Shown here: positions 9,085 through 18,868 of the stretch, piece by piece | Layout: every line of letters starts with the position of its first letter | How positions within the stretch are numbered: the stretch's first letter is position 1 | NCBI GenBank assembly: GCA_028277665.1 | Contig: JANQFU010000112.1 | Span: forward strand, 1 to 35,481 | Direction: 5' to 3' | Source: Alphaproteobacteria bacterium | Lineage (GTDB): Bacteria; Pseudomonadota; Alphaproteobacteria; Micavibrionales; Micavibrionaceae | Length of the DNA stretch: 35,481 nucleotides | The notes under the pieces: model-generated | Seen by the model: the letters and a program-made list of their open reading frames with translations, nothing else | Told to the model about the DNA's origin: nothing | Database searches by the model: none | Program-made: the position numbers and the translations under genes

Positions 9085-11076
9085 ATGCCGGATCGTCAAA
9101 CTACATATTGTCAGAAGATTTTGCCGGTTGCCGCGGTTGCTCTGGTTTTCGTATTTTCCGGAACAACAACGGCTCTCGCCGATGAGGATACGGGCTCGTC
9201 GCATGTCTGGGGAGAAAGTTTTGGCGCGGATATTGATGCAGCCGGAAGCGCCGTTGGCGACGCGGCGGGAGACGCCTACGATTATGTTTTCGGAAGCGAT
9301 ACATATGACGATGTGGAAGAGCTTGGGAGCGATGCCATTGGCTACACAGGAGACGTCCTCGACGGCGCGGGCGATCTGAAGGGAGAGCTTGAAGGGACAA
9401 TCAAAGACGCAAATGAGGCAATCAGTGAGACTGTTGGAGAGTTCAATGAATTATCAAACAAGACGCTGGGCGAAATTCAGGAACTGCGTGATCAGACGGT
9501 CGGTAAAATCAATGAAACATATGACAGGGTGTATGACGAAACGATCGGTGAATATGTAGATCTCTATGATTTGACAATCCGGGAATTTGAAGAGCTCTAT
9601 GACGTAACAATCGAGAGTGCCGAAGGCCTTTATGACATGACGATCGGTCAGCTTGAAATTTTCTATGATTTGACGATCGGTGCGCTGATCGACATAACGG
9701 AAGGGCTGTACGACATGACGATCGGCTCGGTTGTCGAGCTGGTCGAAGACCTGTCCGATAAAACAATCGAGACGATCGAAGATTTATTTGATGCGTTGTA
9801 TGACGGGACGATCGGGGCGGCAACTGATGCCATCGAAGATTTTTTCGAAGGGATTTATGACGAGACGATTGGAACGATCGCCGATCTTTTCGGCTTTGAT
9901 GATGATGAAGAGCTTGAGGAACTGGCGCATAAATTATGGACCGGCTCTATGAGCGACATGTCCCGGGAAGTGGCGACAAACCGCTTTATGACGGCGGCCG
10001 ATACCGCAAAGATAATCGATGCATCGGAAATGCAACGTTCCATGCTCGAAAAAAACCGTTTGCGGGCGAAATATCACCATGAGCTTCAACCCAGTGAACT
10101 GGTTTGCAGTATTGGAACGGTTATCCGGCCTGTGTCGGCAACACGGGATGGGGCGCGCGCAGCGTCAAACTCAATTCAGTCGACGGGCCTGAACCGGGAT
10201 CTCGGCTCGGTAAGCGTTTCGGAGACGGGCGAGGAAGCGATTACCGAGTCCAAAGAAATGAGAGCCCGGAGAACTCAGTATGACGAAAGATATTGCTCTC
10301 CTCATGAAGGCGGGATTAACGCAATGGAAGAACGTTGCCAGGCTGAACCGGGATCGCGGCGGAAAAATATGGACTTTTCCGCCACGATCGACGTTCCGAT
10401 GACGATTGCCGAGTCCGGTTATCTGGAATCAGAATCTTCCGATGATGTTGGATCCGGAAAAACCGATACGGATGCGCTCTTAACGAATCTTGTCGGATAT
10501 GACCTGTCCCGGCGGGCAAGCTCGACCGGCGTTAGCGAAGAAGCCGAGGCCGGAGATCCAAAGACGGAGAGCCGGACCTGGCAGCAAACACGGTCCATGA
10601 GTCTTTTGCGCGGACCTGCCCGTGACGCAATTGCGGCAATCATCGCGGAAAAAAGCGAAGGAGTTGAACAGAACGGAGAATTCATTCGTTCTGCGTTTGC
10701 GTCAATAGGAATGGGGGAAGAGGAAATCAGGGACCTCGTCGGGGAAAAACCGAGTGCTTACGCGGTCGGTGAGGTGATTTCAAAAATACTGTATCAAAAT
10801 CCGGACTTCTATGTGGCATTGGGAGAGGGCATTAACGGAGCGACGGCTGCGGGCGTTGCGATGCTCGCGGCTCAGTTGATGGAAGACCGCAACAGATACG
10901 AAGCCTGTTTGAGGACGGAAATGGTCCTTGCGGCTCTCCTTGAAGCGAAACTCCGGGGATGGCAGGAAAAACTCGATGCACGGCGCCAGACGACACAAAG
11001 AGGAACCGGCTCCGGGAACAGCCCCGACACTGACGCAGATTCCGGCTCCGGGTCTGAAGAAGAAACAGACACATAA
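9085..11076 (+). CDS. Secreted Cys-motif paralogue 4 with hendecad stalk
   Basis: This 663-aa protein is of the same unnamed family. A signal peptide ends at TTTALA-D (about residue 32). A Gly/Ala/Asp-rich stretch follows, then residues 124-271 hold eleven repeats of the type YD-x-TIG spaced by 11, 15 or 19 residues. The family core begins near 310: HHELQPSELVCSIGT (C341), RYCSPHEGG (C404), C418, MDFSATIDVPMTI, then the C-terminal domain with EFIRSAFASIGM, KPSAYAVGEVI, LYQNPDFYVALG and CLRTEMVLAALLEAKL (C608, matching C661 of paralogue 1). It lacks the N-terminal Cys cluster found in the other three. The tail (about 636-663) is Ser/Gly/Asp/Glu-rich and disordered. It is the last gene of the operon and may be a fibre or stalk subunit; that role is inference. 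Confidence 0.88.
   Translation: MPDRQTTYCQKILPVAAVALVFVFSGTTTALADEDTGSSHVWGESFGADIDAAGSAVGDAAGDAYDYVFGSDTYDDVEELGSDAIGYTGDVLDGAGDLKGELEGTIKDANEAISETVGEFNELSNKTLGEIQELRDQTVGKINETYDRVYDETIGEYVDLYDLTIREFEELYDVTIESAEGLYDMTIGQLEIFYDLTIGALIDITEGLYDMTIGSVVELVEDLSDKTIETIEDLFDALYDGTIGAATDAIEDFFEGIYDETIGTIADLFGFDDDEELEELAHKLWTGSMSDMSREVATNRFMTAADTAKIIDASEMQRSMLEKNRLRAKYHHELQPSELVCSIGTVIRPVSATRDGARAASNSIQSTGLNRDLGSVSVSETGEEAITESKEMRARRTQYDERYCSPHEGGINAMEERCQAEPGSRRKNMDFSATIDVPMTIAESGYLESESSDDVGSGKTDTDALLTNLVGYDLSRRASSTGVSEEAEAGDPKTESRTWQQTRSMSLLRGPARDAIAAIIAEKSEGVEQNGEFIRSAFASIGMGEEEIRDLVGEKPSAYAVGEVISKILYQNPDFYVALGEGINGATAAGVAMLAAQLMEDRNRYEACLRTEMVLAALLEAKLRGWQEKLDARRQTTQRGTGSGNSPDTDADSGSGSEEETDT
9454..9897 (+). 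repeat. Eleven YDxTIG hendecad/pentadecad repeats within paralogue 4
   Basis: This is a coding repeat for residues 124-271. Repeat starts fall at about residues 124, 135, 150, 161, 172, 183, 194, 209, 224, 239 and 258, giving periods of 11, 15 and 19. Typical units are YDLTIREFEEL, YDMTIGQLEIF and YDETIGEYVDL. Periods of 11 and 15 correspond to 3 and 4 helical turns, which is typical of straight or right-handed coiled coils. At DNA level the units are only partly conserved, so the array is not recent. Confidence 0.85.
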
Positions 11077-11091
11077 ATTCTGCTTCTGATC

Positions 11092-11107
11092 TGGCACCTT
11101 TCTTGCA
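11092..11107 (+). promoter_or_regulatory. Sigma-54 (RpoN) promoter for flgK-flgL
   Basis: TGGCAC, five bases (CTTTC) and TTGCA match the -24/-12 consensus, with GG (11093-11094) and GC (11105-11106) separated by exactly 10 nt. It lies 15 nt after the stop of the preceding gene and 53 nt before the flgK start, and so would begin a transcript at about 11118. Sigma-54 control of late flagellar genes is well known. A bacterial enhancer-binding protein would be needed. Confidence 0.82.
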
Positions 11108-11160
11108 GTTATCCATGCGGAACATCTTGACCCTGATACGAACGGACAAGGTAAGAGCGC

Positions 11161-13584
11161 ATGTCTTTGGGTGCTATGGATTCGGCGCTGTCCGGTCTGC
11201 GGATCGCGCAGCAACAGTTAAATATCGTTTCGACGAATATCGCCAATGTCGGTACGGACGGCTACACGCGCAAGATCCTGCCTCAGTCGACCGTTGCGAT
11301 TAACGGCGAAGCCGTTGGCGTCACATCGGAAATCGTGACACGCTATGTCCGTGCCACACTTGCGCGCGAGGTCTGGACGCAGGTCAGCGTTACTTCGGGG
11401 CTTGAAGTTACGCAAAGCTACCTCGACAACATCCAGAATTTTCACGGACCGTCCGATGCCGAGGTCTCTCTATCGGCAATTATTTCCGGCCTCCGGGATT
11501 CTTTTTCCCAATTGTCGGATCTGCCGGAGGATGATTTCCTTTTGCGCGAAACGCTCAATCAGGCGCAAAGCACAGTCTCCAAGATCAACGATTTTGCCGA
11601 TCTTCTGATCGATCAGCGCAACGACACCCAGACGGATATTCAGGTCGCGGTGAACCGGGTGAATGATTTGCTCGAACAAATCGAAACCCTGAACGACGAT
11701 ATCAAGGGGAATACGGCTCTGAACAAGACGACGGCCCAGCTTGAAGACCAGAGGGATATTGCCGTCAAAAAACTCTCGGAACTGATGGAAATTACATTCT
11801 TCACGCGCGGCGACGGCCTGATGGTCATCCAGACCGCGCGGGGAGAACAACTCGTCGATGACGATGTGACGCCGCTTTATTTCAGCCCGAGCCCGATCGG
11901 GACACAATCTTCCTATCCGGAAAATGTTGCGGGAATCTGGCTTGGCGGCAATCCGGCTGAAACGGCGAATGCGTCGGATATCACGGAAACCGGCCTCGGC
12001 GGAAAAATCGGTGCGCTTCTGGATTTACGGGACGAAGTTCTGCCGCGCTATCTCGCACAGCTTGACGAATTTTCGCATAAACTCGCCACTCGTTTCGCCT
12101 CGCAAGGCCTTGAGCTGTTCACGGATCCAAGCGGAACGGTCCCGCCCGATACGGAGCCGACGCCGGATCCGCCCGGTCCGGCAACGGCCGTATCCTATGT
12201 CGGGTTTTCTACGAGCATTCAGGTCAACGACGCCGTTGTCGCCGATCCGTCCCTGATCCGGTCGGGGACGGTGACAAGCGACCGCCCGGTCCAGACCGGA
12301 TCGAACGAGGTAATTCGCCGGATCGTCGAGTTTGCCTTCGGTGATGTCGCTTATCAGGAGGCGGTTGGAACGAACGATATCCGCGCGCAGGCGACCGGTG
12401 GTGTGACATTGCAGGAATGGCTCGGGATTTACTCTACCAATCAGGTGACAGGGACGACCAGCGTCGAGCAGTACAGCGATATCGCCACGCTGTTCGCATC
12501 CGGCGGGGATATTTTTATTCCGGCCGCTCCGCCTCCGGCCGAGACGGATCAGTTCCAGTTGACGTTCGATAACTATAACGCCGCAGGATCGACGACGATC
12601 ACAATCGACCTCAGCGATGCGGCCGCCAATTATCCGATCGGAGTCGGGATTAATGACGCGCTGGACCAGATTATCAGCGAAATCAACAACCAGATTGCGC
12701 TGGCGGGGATTCCGGCGGATGTTGCGGCAAGCGCCTCCCGGAACGCTTACGGCCAGCTTGTTCTAAACAGCCGCGCCGATATCACTGTGACCGGCTCCGG
12801 GTTTGCAGCCGAGGCGATGGGAGATGACGGCCTTGAATATCTGGGTTTGAGCGAAGGGACCTATCAGGCCGAAGATCCCTATTTCGAGATCCAGATTGGA
12901 AACAAGGACCGCGTGAAAATCACAATCGAGCCCGGCGATACGGAAACGGATCTTGAGAACAAGCTGACGTGGGACACGGCGAGCGGGACCGGCGTTCCGG
13001 GATTGTATGTTGATATCGATGCGTCCGGGAACCTGACATTAAGGCCCGGAAACGACGACAGCAACGGCGGGCCGGTTTTCGGGGGCGATATGAAACTCTT
13101 TGCCGGAACGATCGATGCCGACGGGACGGGCGGAATCGGCGTCCCGGCCGGTGTGAATATCATCTCGACCCTGTTCGGCAGTTATACGGCCGGTCCGCCG
13201 CTTCAGGAGTCTTCTCCGGTAAACGATGTGACCTACGGGTCTCTGGAAAGCTCGGTTGCCGGAGCAGGAACGGTCCAGTTCCGCAGTGAATATCTCGGGC
13301 CGAATGCAACGGTCAGTACGCAAATTACGGGTGCAACAAATTTGATCGATTACGCTCAGCGGATTATCGCCCAGCATGCCGAGGAAGCAACCCAGAGGAC
13401 CGAGCAATACAAGGACGAACAGACCTATCTCGAACTGGTCGAGCGTCAGCTTGCCGATGAGTCAGGAGTCAATATTGATGAAGAGCTTTCGCACATGATC
13501 GTGATTCAGACGGCCTATAGCGCCGCCGCACGGGTTCTGACCGTTGTTGATGAAATGTTCGCACAATTGATTGAAGCTGTATAA
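11161..13584 (+). CDS. flgK: Flagellar hook-associated protein 1, FlgK
   Basis: This is the hook-filament junction protein, secreted through the flagellar type III system without a signal peptide. The N-terminus has the flagellar rod/hook motif LRIAQQQLNIVSTNIANVGT around residues 13-32, followed by DGYTRK. The C-terminus has SGVNIDEELSHMIVIQTAYS and ARVLTVVDEMFAQLIEAV, the matching amphipathic helix of FlgK. At 807 aa it is much longer than E. coli FlgK (about 547 aa). The extra length sits in the surface-exposed middle, including a Pro/Thr linker (VPPDTEPTPDPPGP, about residues 327-340) and an Asp/Thr/Gly-rich beta-type region around 440-700. ACAAGGTAAGAG precedes the ATG. It has its own sigma-54 promoter and is followed by flgL. 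Confidence 0.93.
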   Translation: MSLGAMDSALSGLRIAQQQLNIVSTNIANVGTDGYTRKILPQSTVAINGEAVGVTSEIVTRYVRATLAREVWTQVSVTSGLEVTQSYLDNIQNFHGPSDAEVSLSAIISGLRDSFSQLSDLPEDDFLLRETLNQAQSTVSKINDFADLLIDQRNDTQTDIQVAVNRVNDLLEQIETLNDDIKGNTALNKTTAQLEDQRDIAVKKLSELMEITFFTRGDGLMVIQTARGEQLVDDDVTPLYFSPSPIGTQSSYPENVAGIWLGGNPAETANASDITETGLGGKIGALLDLRDEVLPRYLAQLDEFSHKLATRFASQGLELFTDPSGTVPPDTEPTPDPPGPATAVSYVGFSTSIQVNDAVVADPSLIRSGTVTSDRPVQTGSNEVIRRIVEFAFGDVAYQEAVGTNDIRAQATGGVTLQEWLGIYSTNQVTGTTSVEQYSDIATLFASGGDIFIPAAPPPAETDQFQLTFDNYNAAGSTTITIDLSDAAANYPIGVGINDALDQIISEINNQIALAGIPADVAASASRNAYGQLVLNSRADITVTGSGFAAEAMGDDGLEYLGLSEGTYQAEDPYFEIQIGNKDRVKITIEPGDTETDLENKLTWDTASGTGVPGLYVDIDASGNLTLRPGNDDSNGGPVFGGDMKLFAGTIDADGTGGIGVPAGVNIISTLFGSYTAGPPLQESSPVNDVTYGSLESSVAGAGTVQFRSEYLGPNATVSTQITGATNLIDYAQRIIAQHAEEATQRTEQYKDEQTYLELVERQLADESGVNIDEELSHMIVIQTAYSAAARVLTVVDEMFAQLIEAV

Positions 13585-13606
13585 GGAGAAAGAAGAGGAA
13601 ATCGAC

Positions 13607-14680
13607 ATGACATATATTTCAACGATGGGCCAGGCGCTGGATCAGATCGAACGTCTGAAAAACATGCAAAGCCAGCTTTCCACTCTGCAATATCAATTGT
13701 CTTCCGGAAAGAAGGCGGACTCGTTCAGCGGTCTGGAAACGGATACCCTGCCGCTTCTGCGGGCCCGCACAAAGCTTCAGGCTTTCGAGACATATGAGAT
13801 AAACATTACACAGGCCGACCGGCGGATCGGTCTGATGGTTACGGCCATTAAGGAGTTTAAAACGCAGGCGCAGAACGTTGAAGAAGCCGTGATCGGTCAG
13901 ATTCAGCAAGGAGAGGTCGATATGGGAGTGGTCACGGACCTGTCCAACAATATCGACGATTTTTTGATCGATCTTGTGAACACAAAAGATGGAGAACGCT
14001 ACCTCTTCGGCGGCGCAGACGGCGGCAACAAGCCGCTTGAGAACACAGGCTTGCTTGACACGTTCACGCAAAGTCAGGTTGACGACTGGATCAACGGCGT
14101 GATCGATACGGATACGCTGATTGCCAATATCAAGGACCGGACGGTTCTGAACGATACGACAGCTGGCTACAATGCGGCGCTGGCCAGCAGCGAGGCCGGA
14201 AACGTTTTTGTCCGGGTCGATGAAACGACGGAGCTCGATTATACGGTCAAAGCCAATAACGATGGATTCCGCGATATTGTCGTTGCCGTGTCCATGCTGC
14301 GCTCCATCGGCGCACAGATCGATCAGGTCAAGCTCGGCGACAGCGATCCGGCAACGACGGTCATTCCGCCCGGAACCGACGATCAGGACCGGACCGATAA
14401 TTTTTTCGAGCTTTACAACGAACTCGCCCGGATGATCAATCAGGGCGTGACCGATCTCGAGGGGGAGAGCGAGCAAATTCAACAGGTGCAGGCCCAGGTT
14501 CAGGCACTGGAAGAGGACTATCTGGTTGCCAAGGATAATTACCAGACAATCGTCTCAAACATTGAAGACGCGGACATGACCGAGGTTGCGCTGAAGATAA
14601 ATACGTTCATGATTCAGCTCAACGCCTCTTTCCAGACGACGGCATCCTTGCGCGACCTGACGCTCGTGAATTTTATTTAG
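13607..14680 (+). CDS. flgL: Flagellar hook-associated protein 3, FlgL
   Basis: This is the second hook-filament junction protein and a relative of flagellin. The N-terminal helix MTYISTMGQALDQIERLKNM, followed by QLSTLQYQLSSGKKA, is typical of FlgL/flagellin. The segment FLIDLVNTKDGERYLFGG (about residues 121-138) is a hallmark of the family. The C-terminal helix ALKINTFMIQLNASFQTT closes the D0 domain. The open frame extends to 13571, overlapping flgK, but GAGGAAATCGAC directly before the ATG at 13607 and homology at MTYIS favour that start (357 aa). It lies 22 nt after flgK and is surely co-transcribed from the sigma-54 promoter. Confidence 0.92.
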   Translation: MTYISTMGQALDQIERLKNMQSQLSTLQYQLSSGKKADSFSGLETDTLPLLRARTKLQAFETYEINITQADRRIGLMVTAIKEFKTQAQNVEEAVIGQIQQGEVDMGVVTDLSNNIDDFLIDLVNTKDGERYLFGGADGGNKPLENTGLLDTFTQSQVDDWINGVIDTDTLIANIKDRTVLNDTTAGYNAALASSEAGNVFVRVDETTELDYTVKANNDGFRDIVVAVSMLRSIGAQIDQVKLGDSDPATTVIPPGTDDQDRTDNFFELYNELARMINQGVTDLEGESEQIQQVQAQVQALEEDYLVAKDNYQTIVSNIEDADMTEVALKINTFMIQLNASFQTTASLRDLTLVNFI

Positions 14681-14691
14681 ACCGTGTTTTA

Positions 14692-14877
14692 CTATTGCTC
14701 AACAGGAGCGGACGCATCGCCCTGCGGCTGGGCCTCGACGCGGTCGGCGACCAGATCGTAAATCCGGGCGTTTTCCTGCATTTGTTCGTTCAGATCGGCG
14801 TTTTGCTCGCCGATGGTCCGGAAGAAGCTTCCGGCCTGACGAAGGAGTTGTGCGGCGATTTCAGCGTTTGTCGGCAT
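14692..14877 (-). CDS. Small conserved-looking protein, 61 aa
   Basis: This short protein is of alphaproteobacterial type, with the pattern NAEIAAQLLRQAGSFFRTIG, then EQNADLNEQMQENARIYDLV and ADRVEAQPQG. It looks like two amphipathic helices with no signal peptide or membrane segment. I recall similar small proteins in Rhodospirillales, but none with a known function. AGGAT lies before the ATG at 14877. It is convergent with flgL (11 nt between the two stops) and lies 105 nt after gyrB's end on the same strand side, so it could be read from a transcript of its own. The clean charge pattern and Ala/Leu/Gln composition suggest a real gene. Confidence 0.68.
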   Translation of the reverse strand: MPTNAEIAAQLLRQAGSFFRTIGEQNADLNEQMQENARIYDLVADRVEAQPQGDASAPVEQ

Positions 14878-14982
14878 CAGGACGATCCTGTCTGTTCGTT
14901 GTTTCTCTTAAAACCTCGTGAAGCCTAACACATCAACATAAGGAATCAACCGCCCCGGACCGGGTTTTCTTTATGCGGAGGC

Positions 14983-17478
<2,496 letters not shown>

Positions 17479-17497
17479 TCATTTAAAAAGGCTCCAG

Positions 17498-17523
17498 GGG
17501 GACACAATCTAGATTGTGTCCCC
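17498..17523. repeat. Perfect 26-nt palindrome
   Basis: GGGGACACAATCT is followed immediately by its exact reverse complement, with no spacer. It lies between gyrB's start and the 3' end of the membrane-protein gene. It could be a REP-type element, the core of a terminator, or an operator. The symmetric TCTAGA is at the centre. Confidence 0.8.
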
Positions 17524-17535
17524 ACAAGCACTCTC

Positions 17536-17565
17536 TTCTGGATCCCGGCTTTCGCCGGGATGACG
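17536..17565 (-). repeat. 30-nt dispersed repeat with CCCGGCTTTCGCCGGG hairpin
   Basis: This sequence contains the stem CCCGGC-TTTC-GCCGGG. Its exact reverse complement, 30 of 30 bases, occurs at 35430-35459. It begins 12 nt after the 26-nt palindrome. Such GGATCCCGG...CCGGGATGAC elements are common extragenic repeats in many proteobacteria. Confidence 0.8.
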
Positions 17566-17647
17566 GGGAGAAAAATGTTTTCAACCCTTTTCCGAATTTA
17601 TAGCAGTCCGGGCTTCAGAATAACAGGATTAAACGCCCGAAAAGGCT

Positions 17648-18556
17648 TTAAAACTGGGTAAAAACGACCAGAGCGGCAACACTGGCGACAATCCCGAACC
17701 CGGAGAGCAAATCGGCCTCTTCCCGCTTTCCCTTCAGGCGGTCGTAAAGCAGGATCCAGACCGGAACGCTGAGGTAAAACATCGTCACATAAGCGGGATT
17801 CTCAACCATCGGAATCGCGTACCATTTCGGGATAACGCCGCCGATCCAGAGGAGGGCCATCACGATCCCGAAAAAAATTGTCCGTTTTGAGAAAAATCCG
17901 GATGTGATGCGTGTATCGCAAGGCAGGCGCCGGGTAAAGGCCGGAAAGAGCCGAATCGCAATATAGCAGCAAAAAACGATGGAGCATTGTGCCGTGACAT
18001 AAACATATGCCGCGTATTCATGCGAGCCTTTGGCGTAGTCGATCGCATAGCGTCCGCAAAAAAAAGCGATGATGTGTATAAGCAGAACCGGCAGCACGGT
18101 TTTGAAGACCGGGAAGCTGATCGGACATTTGCGCAAGCGAATGGCGAAATATACCGCGGCCAGAAGAGATAGCGTAATTCCGGCCGTCCGGCCGGGGGTC
18201 TCCAGATAATCGAAAAACAAAAGCGGGTTGAGCGCGATCCAGACGACAAACACCATGATTTCGTTAAAAGGGAGGAAGCGACTGACGAGTCCGGCTCCGC
18301 TCTTTGAAATCAGTCCGATAAACACCAGATCCGCATAAGAGACGAGAAGAGCGTTTCCGGCCATCAGGGCATAAAATTGCCAGGCCTGCGGCCAAGCGAC
18401 AAACGGTGCGAACGGCAAAAGCATCAACACACAGAAAAGCCGCATCCAGAACGCGAGATCTTCCGCCCGGACGTGCGAGACTTCGTTCACAATCCTGTAG
18501 ATGACGGTGGCAAGGACACAGATTGAGGCCGCAAAGATCCAGATGGCATCAGACAT
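17648..18556 (-). CDS. DMT/EamA-like integral membrane protein
   Basis: This 302-aa, very hydrophobic protein has about ten transmembrane helices, the layout of drug/metabolite transporter superfamily members. The N-terminus MSDAIWIFAASICVLATVIY is the first helix. The last segment is YVTMFYLSVPVWILLYDRL, a cytosolic KGKREEAD, then a final helix GFGIVASVAALVVFTQF. Two-fold internal similarity is suggested, with re-entry around residue 150, but the substrate cannot be read from sequence. No partner genes point to a function. The start has a second copy of its locus directly upstream (18572-18716), so the two were once a tandem pair. Confidence 0.75.
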   Translation of the reverse strand: MSDAIWIFAASICVLATVIYRIVNEVSHVRAEDLAFWMRLFCVLMLLPFAPFVAWPQAWQFYALMAGNALLVSYADLVFIGLISKSGAGLVSRFLPFNEIMVFVVWIALNPLLFFDYLETPGRTAGITLSLLAAVYFAIRLRKCPISFPVFKTVLPVLLIHIIAFFCGRYAIDYAKGSHEYAAYVYVTAQCSIVFCCYIAIRLFPAFTRRLPCDTRITSGFFSKRTIFFGIVMALLWIGGVIPKWYAIPMVENPAYVTMFYLSVPVWILLYDRLKGKREEADLLSGFGIVASVAALVVFTQF

Positions 18557-18571
18557 ATATGCTATTTTCTG

Positions 18572-18716
18572 CTACATAAACTGCGTAAAAAAGACCAGTG
18601 CCGCGACACAGGCAACTATCCCGAACCCGGACAGCCTCAAAGAAAATGCGCGACAGAACCGTTCCAAAAACGAGGACCAGAGACGCCGCCACCCAGGATA
18701 AGTCCGTTAATCCCAT
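18572..18716 (-). pseudogene. Deletion remnant of a second DMT-like gene
   Basis: On the minus strand, MGLTDLSWVAASLVLVFGTV from the ATG at 18716 resembles the start of the neighbouring membrane protein. After about 27 codons the sequence jumps to LSGFGIVACVAALVFFTQF, nearly identical to that protein's last 19 residues, but in the +1 frame, ending at the TAG at 18572-18574. About 250 codons are therefore missing and the join is out of frame. At DNA level the 3' part matches 17651-17707 closely. This is a decayed tandem paralogue. Confidence 0.82.
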
Positions 18717-18816
18717 AACCTAAACCCCTTTCATGTTTATGCTAAATGACACAATTCTGCGTGTATTGGAACAACTGTTTTTATAGTTATTCGCGATAAA
18801 AATTATACACCTTGAA

Positions 18817-18856
18817 TTGTCATTGCGAGCGACCAACGGGAGCGTGGCAATGACAA
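18817..18856. repeat. REP-like hairpin beside the IS
   Basis: TTGTCATTGC (18817-18826) and GCAATGACAA (18847-18856) are perfect 10-bp arms around a 20-nt loop. The TCATTGCGAGCGA type of repeat is widespread in alphaproteobacteria. It ends 12 nt before the insertion sequence. Confidence 0.65.
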
Positions 18857-18868
18857 AAACTGATTCGC

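Noticed and set aside
9085-11076. A flagellar identity for paralogue 4 because it precedes flgK
   Set aside because: It has a Sec signal peptide and the paralogue core; a separate sigma-54 promoter starts after it.
18501-18701. A 66-codon plus-strand frame next to the DMT genes
   Set aside because: It is the complement of the decayed DMT paralogue and has no start signal.
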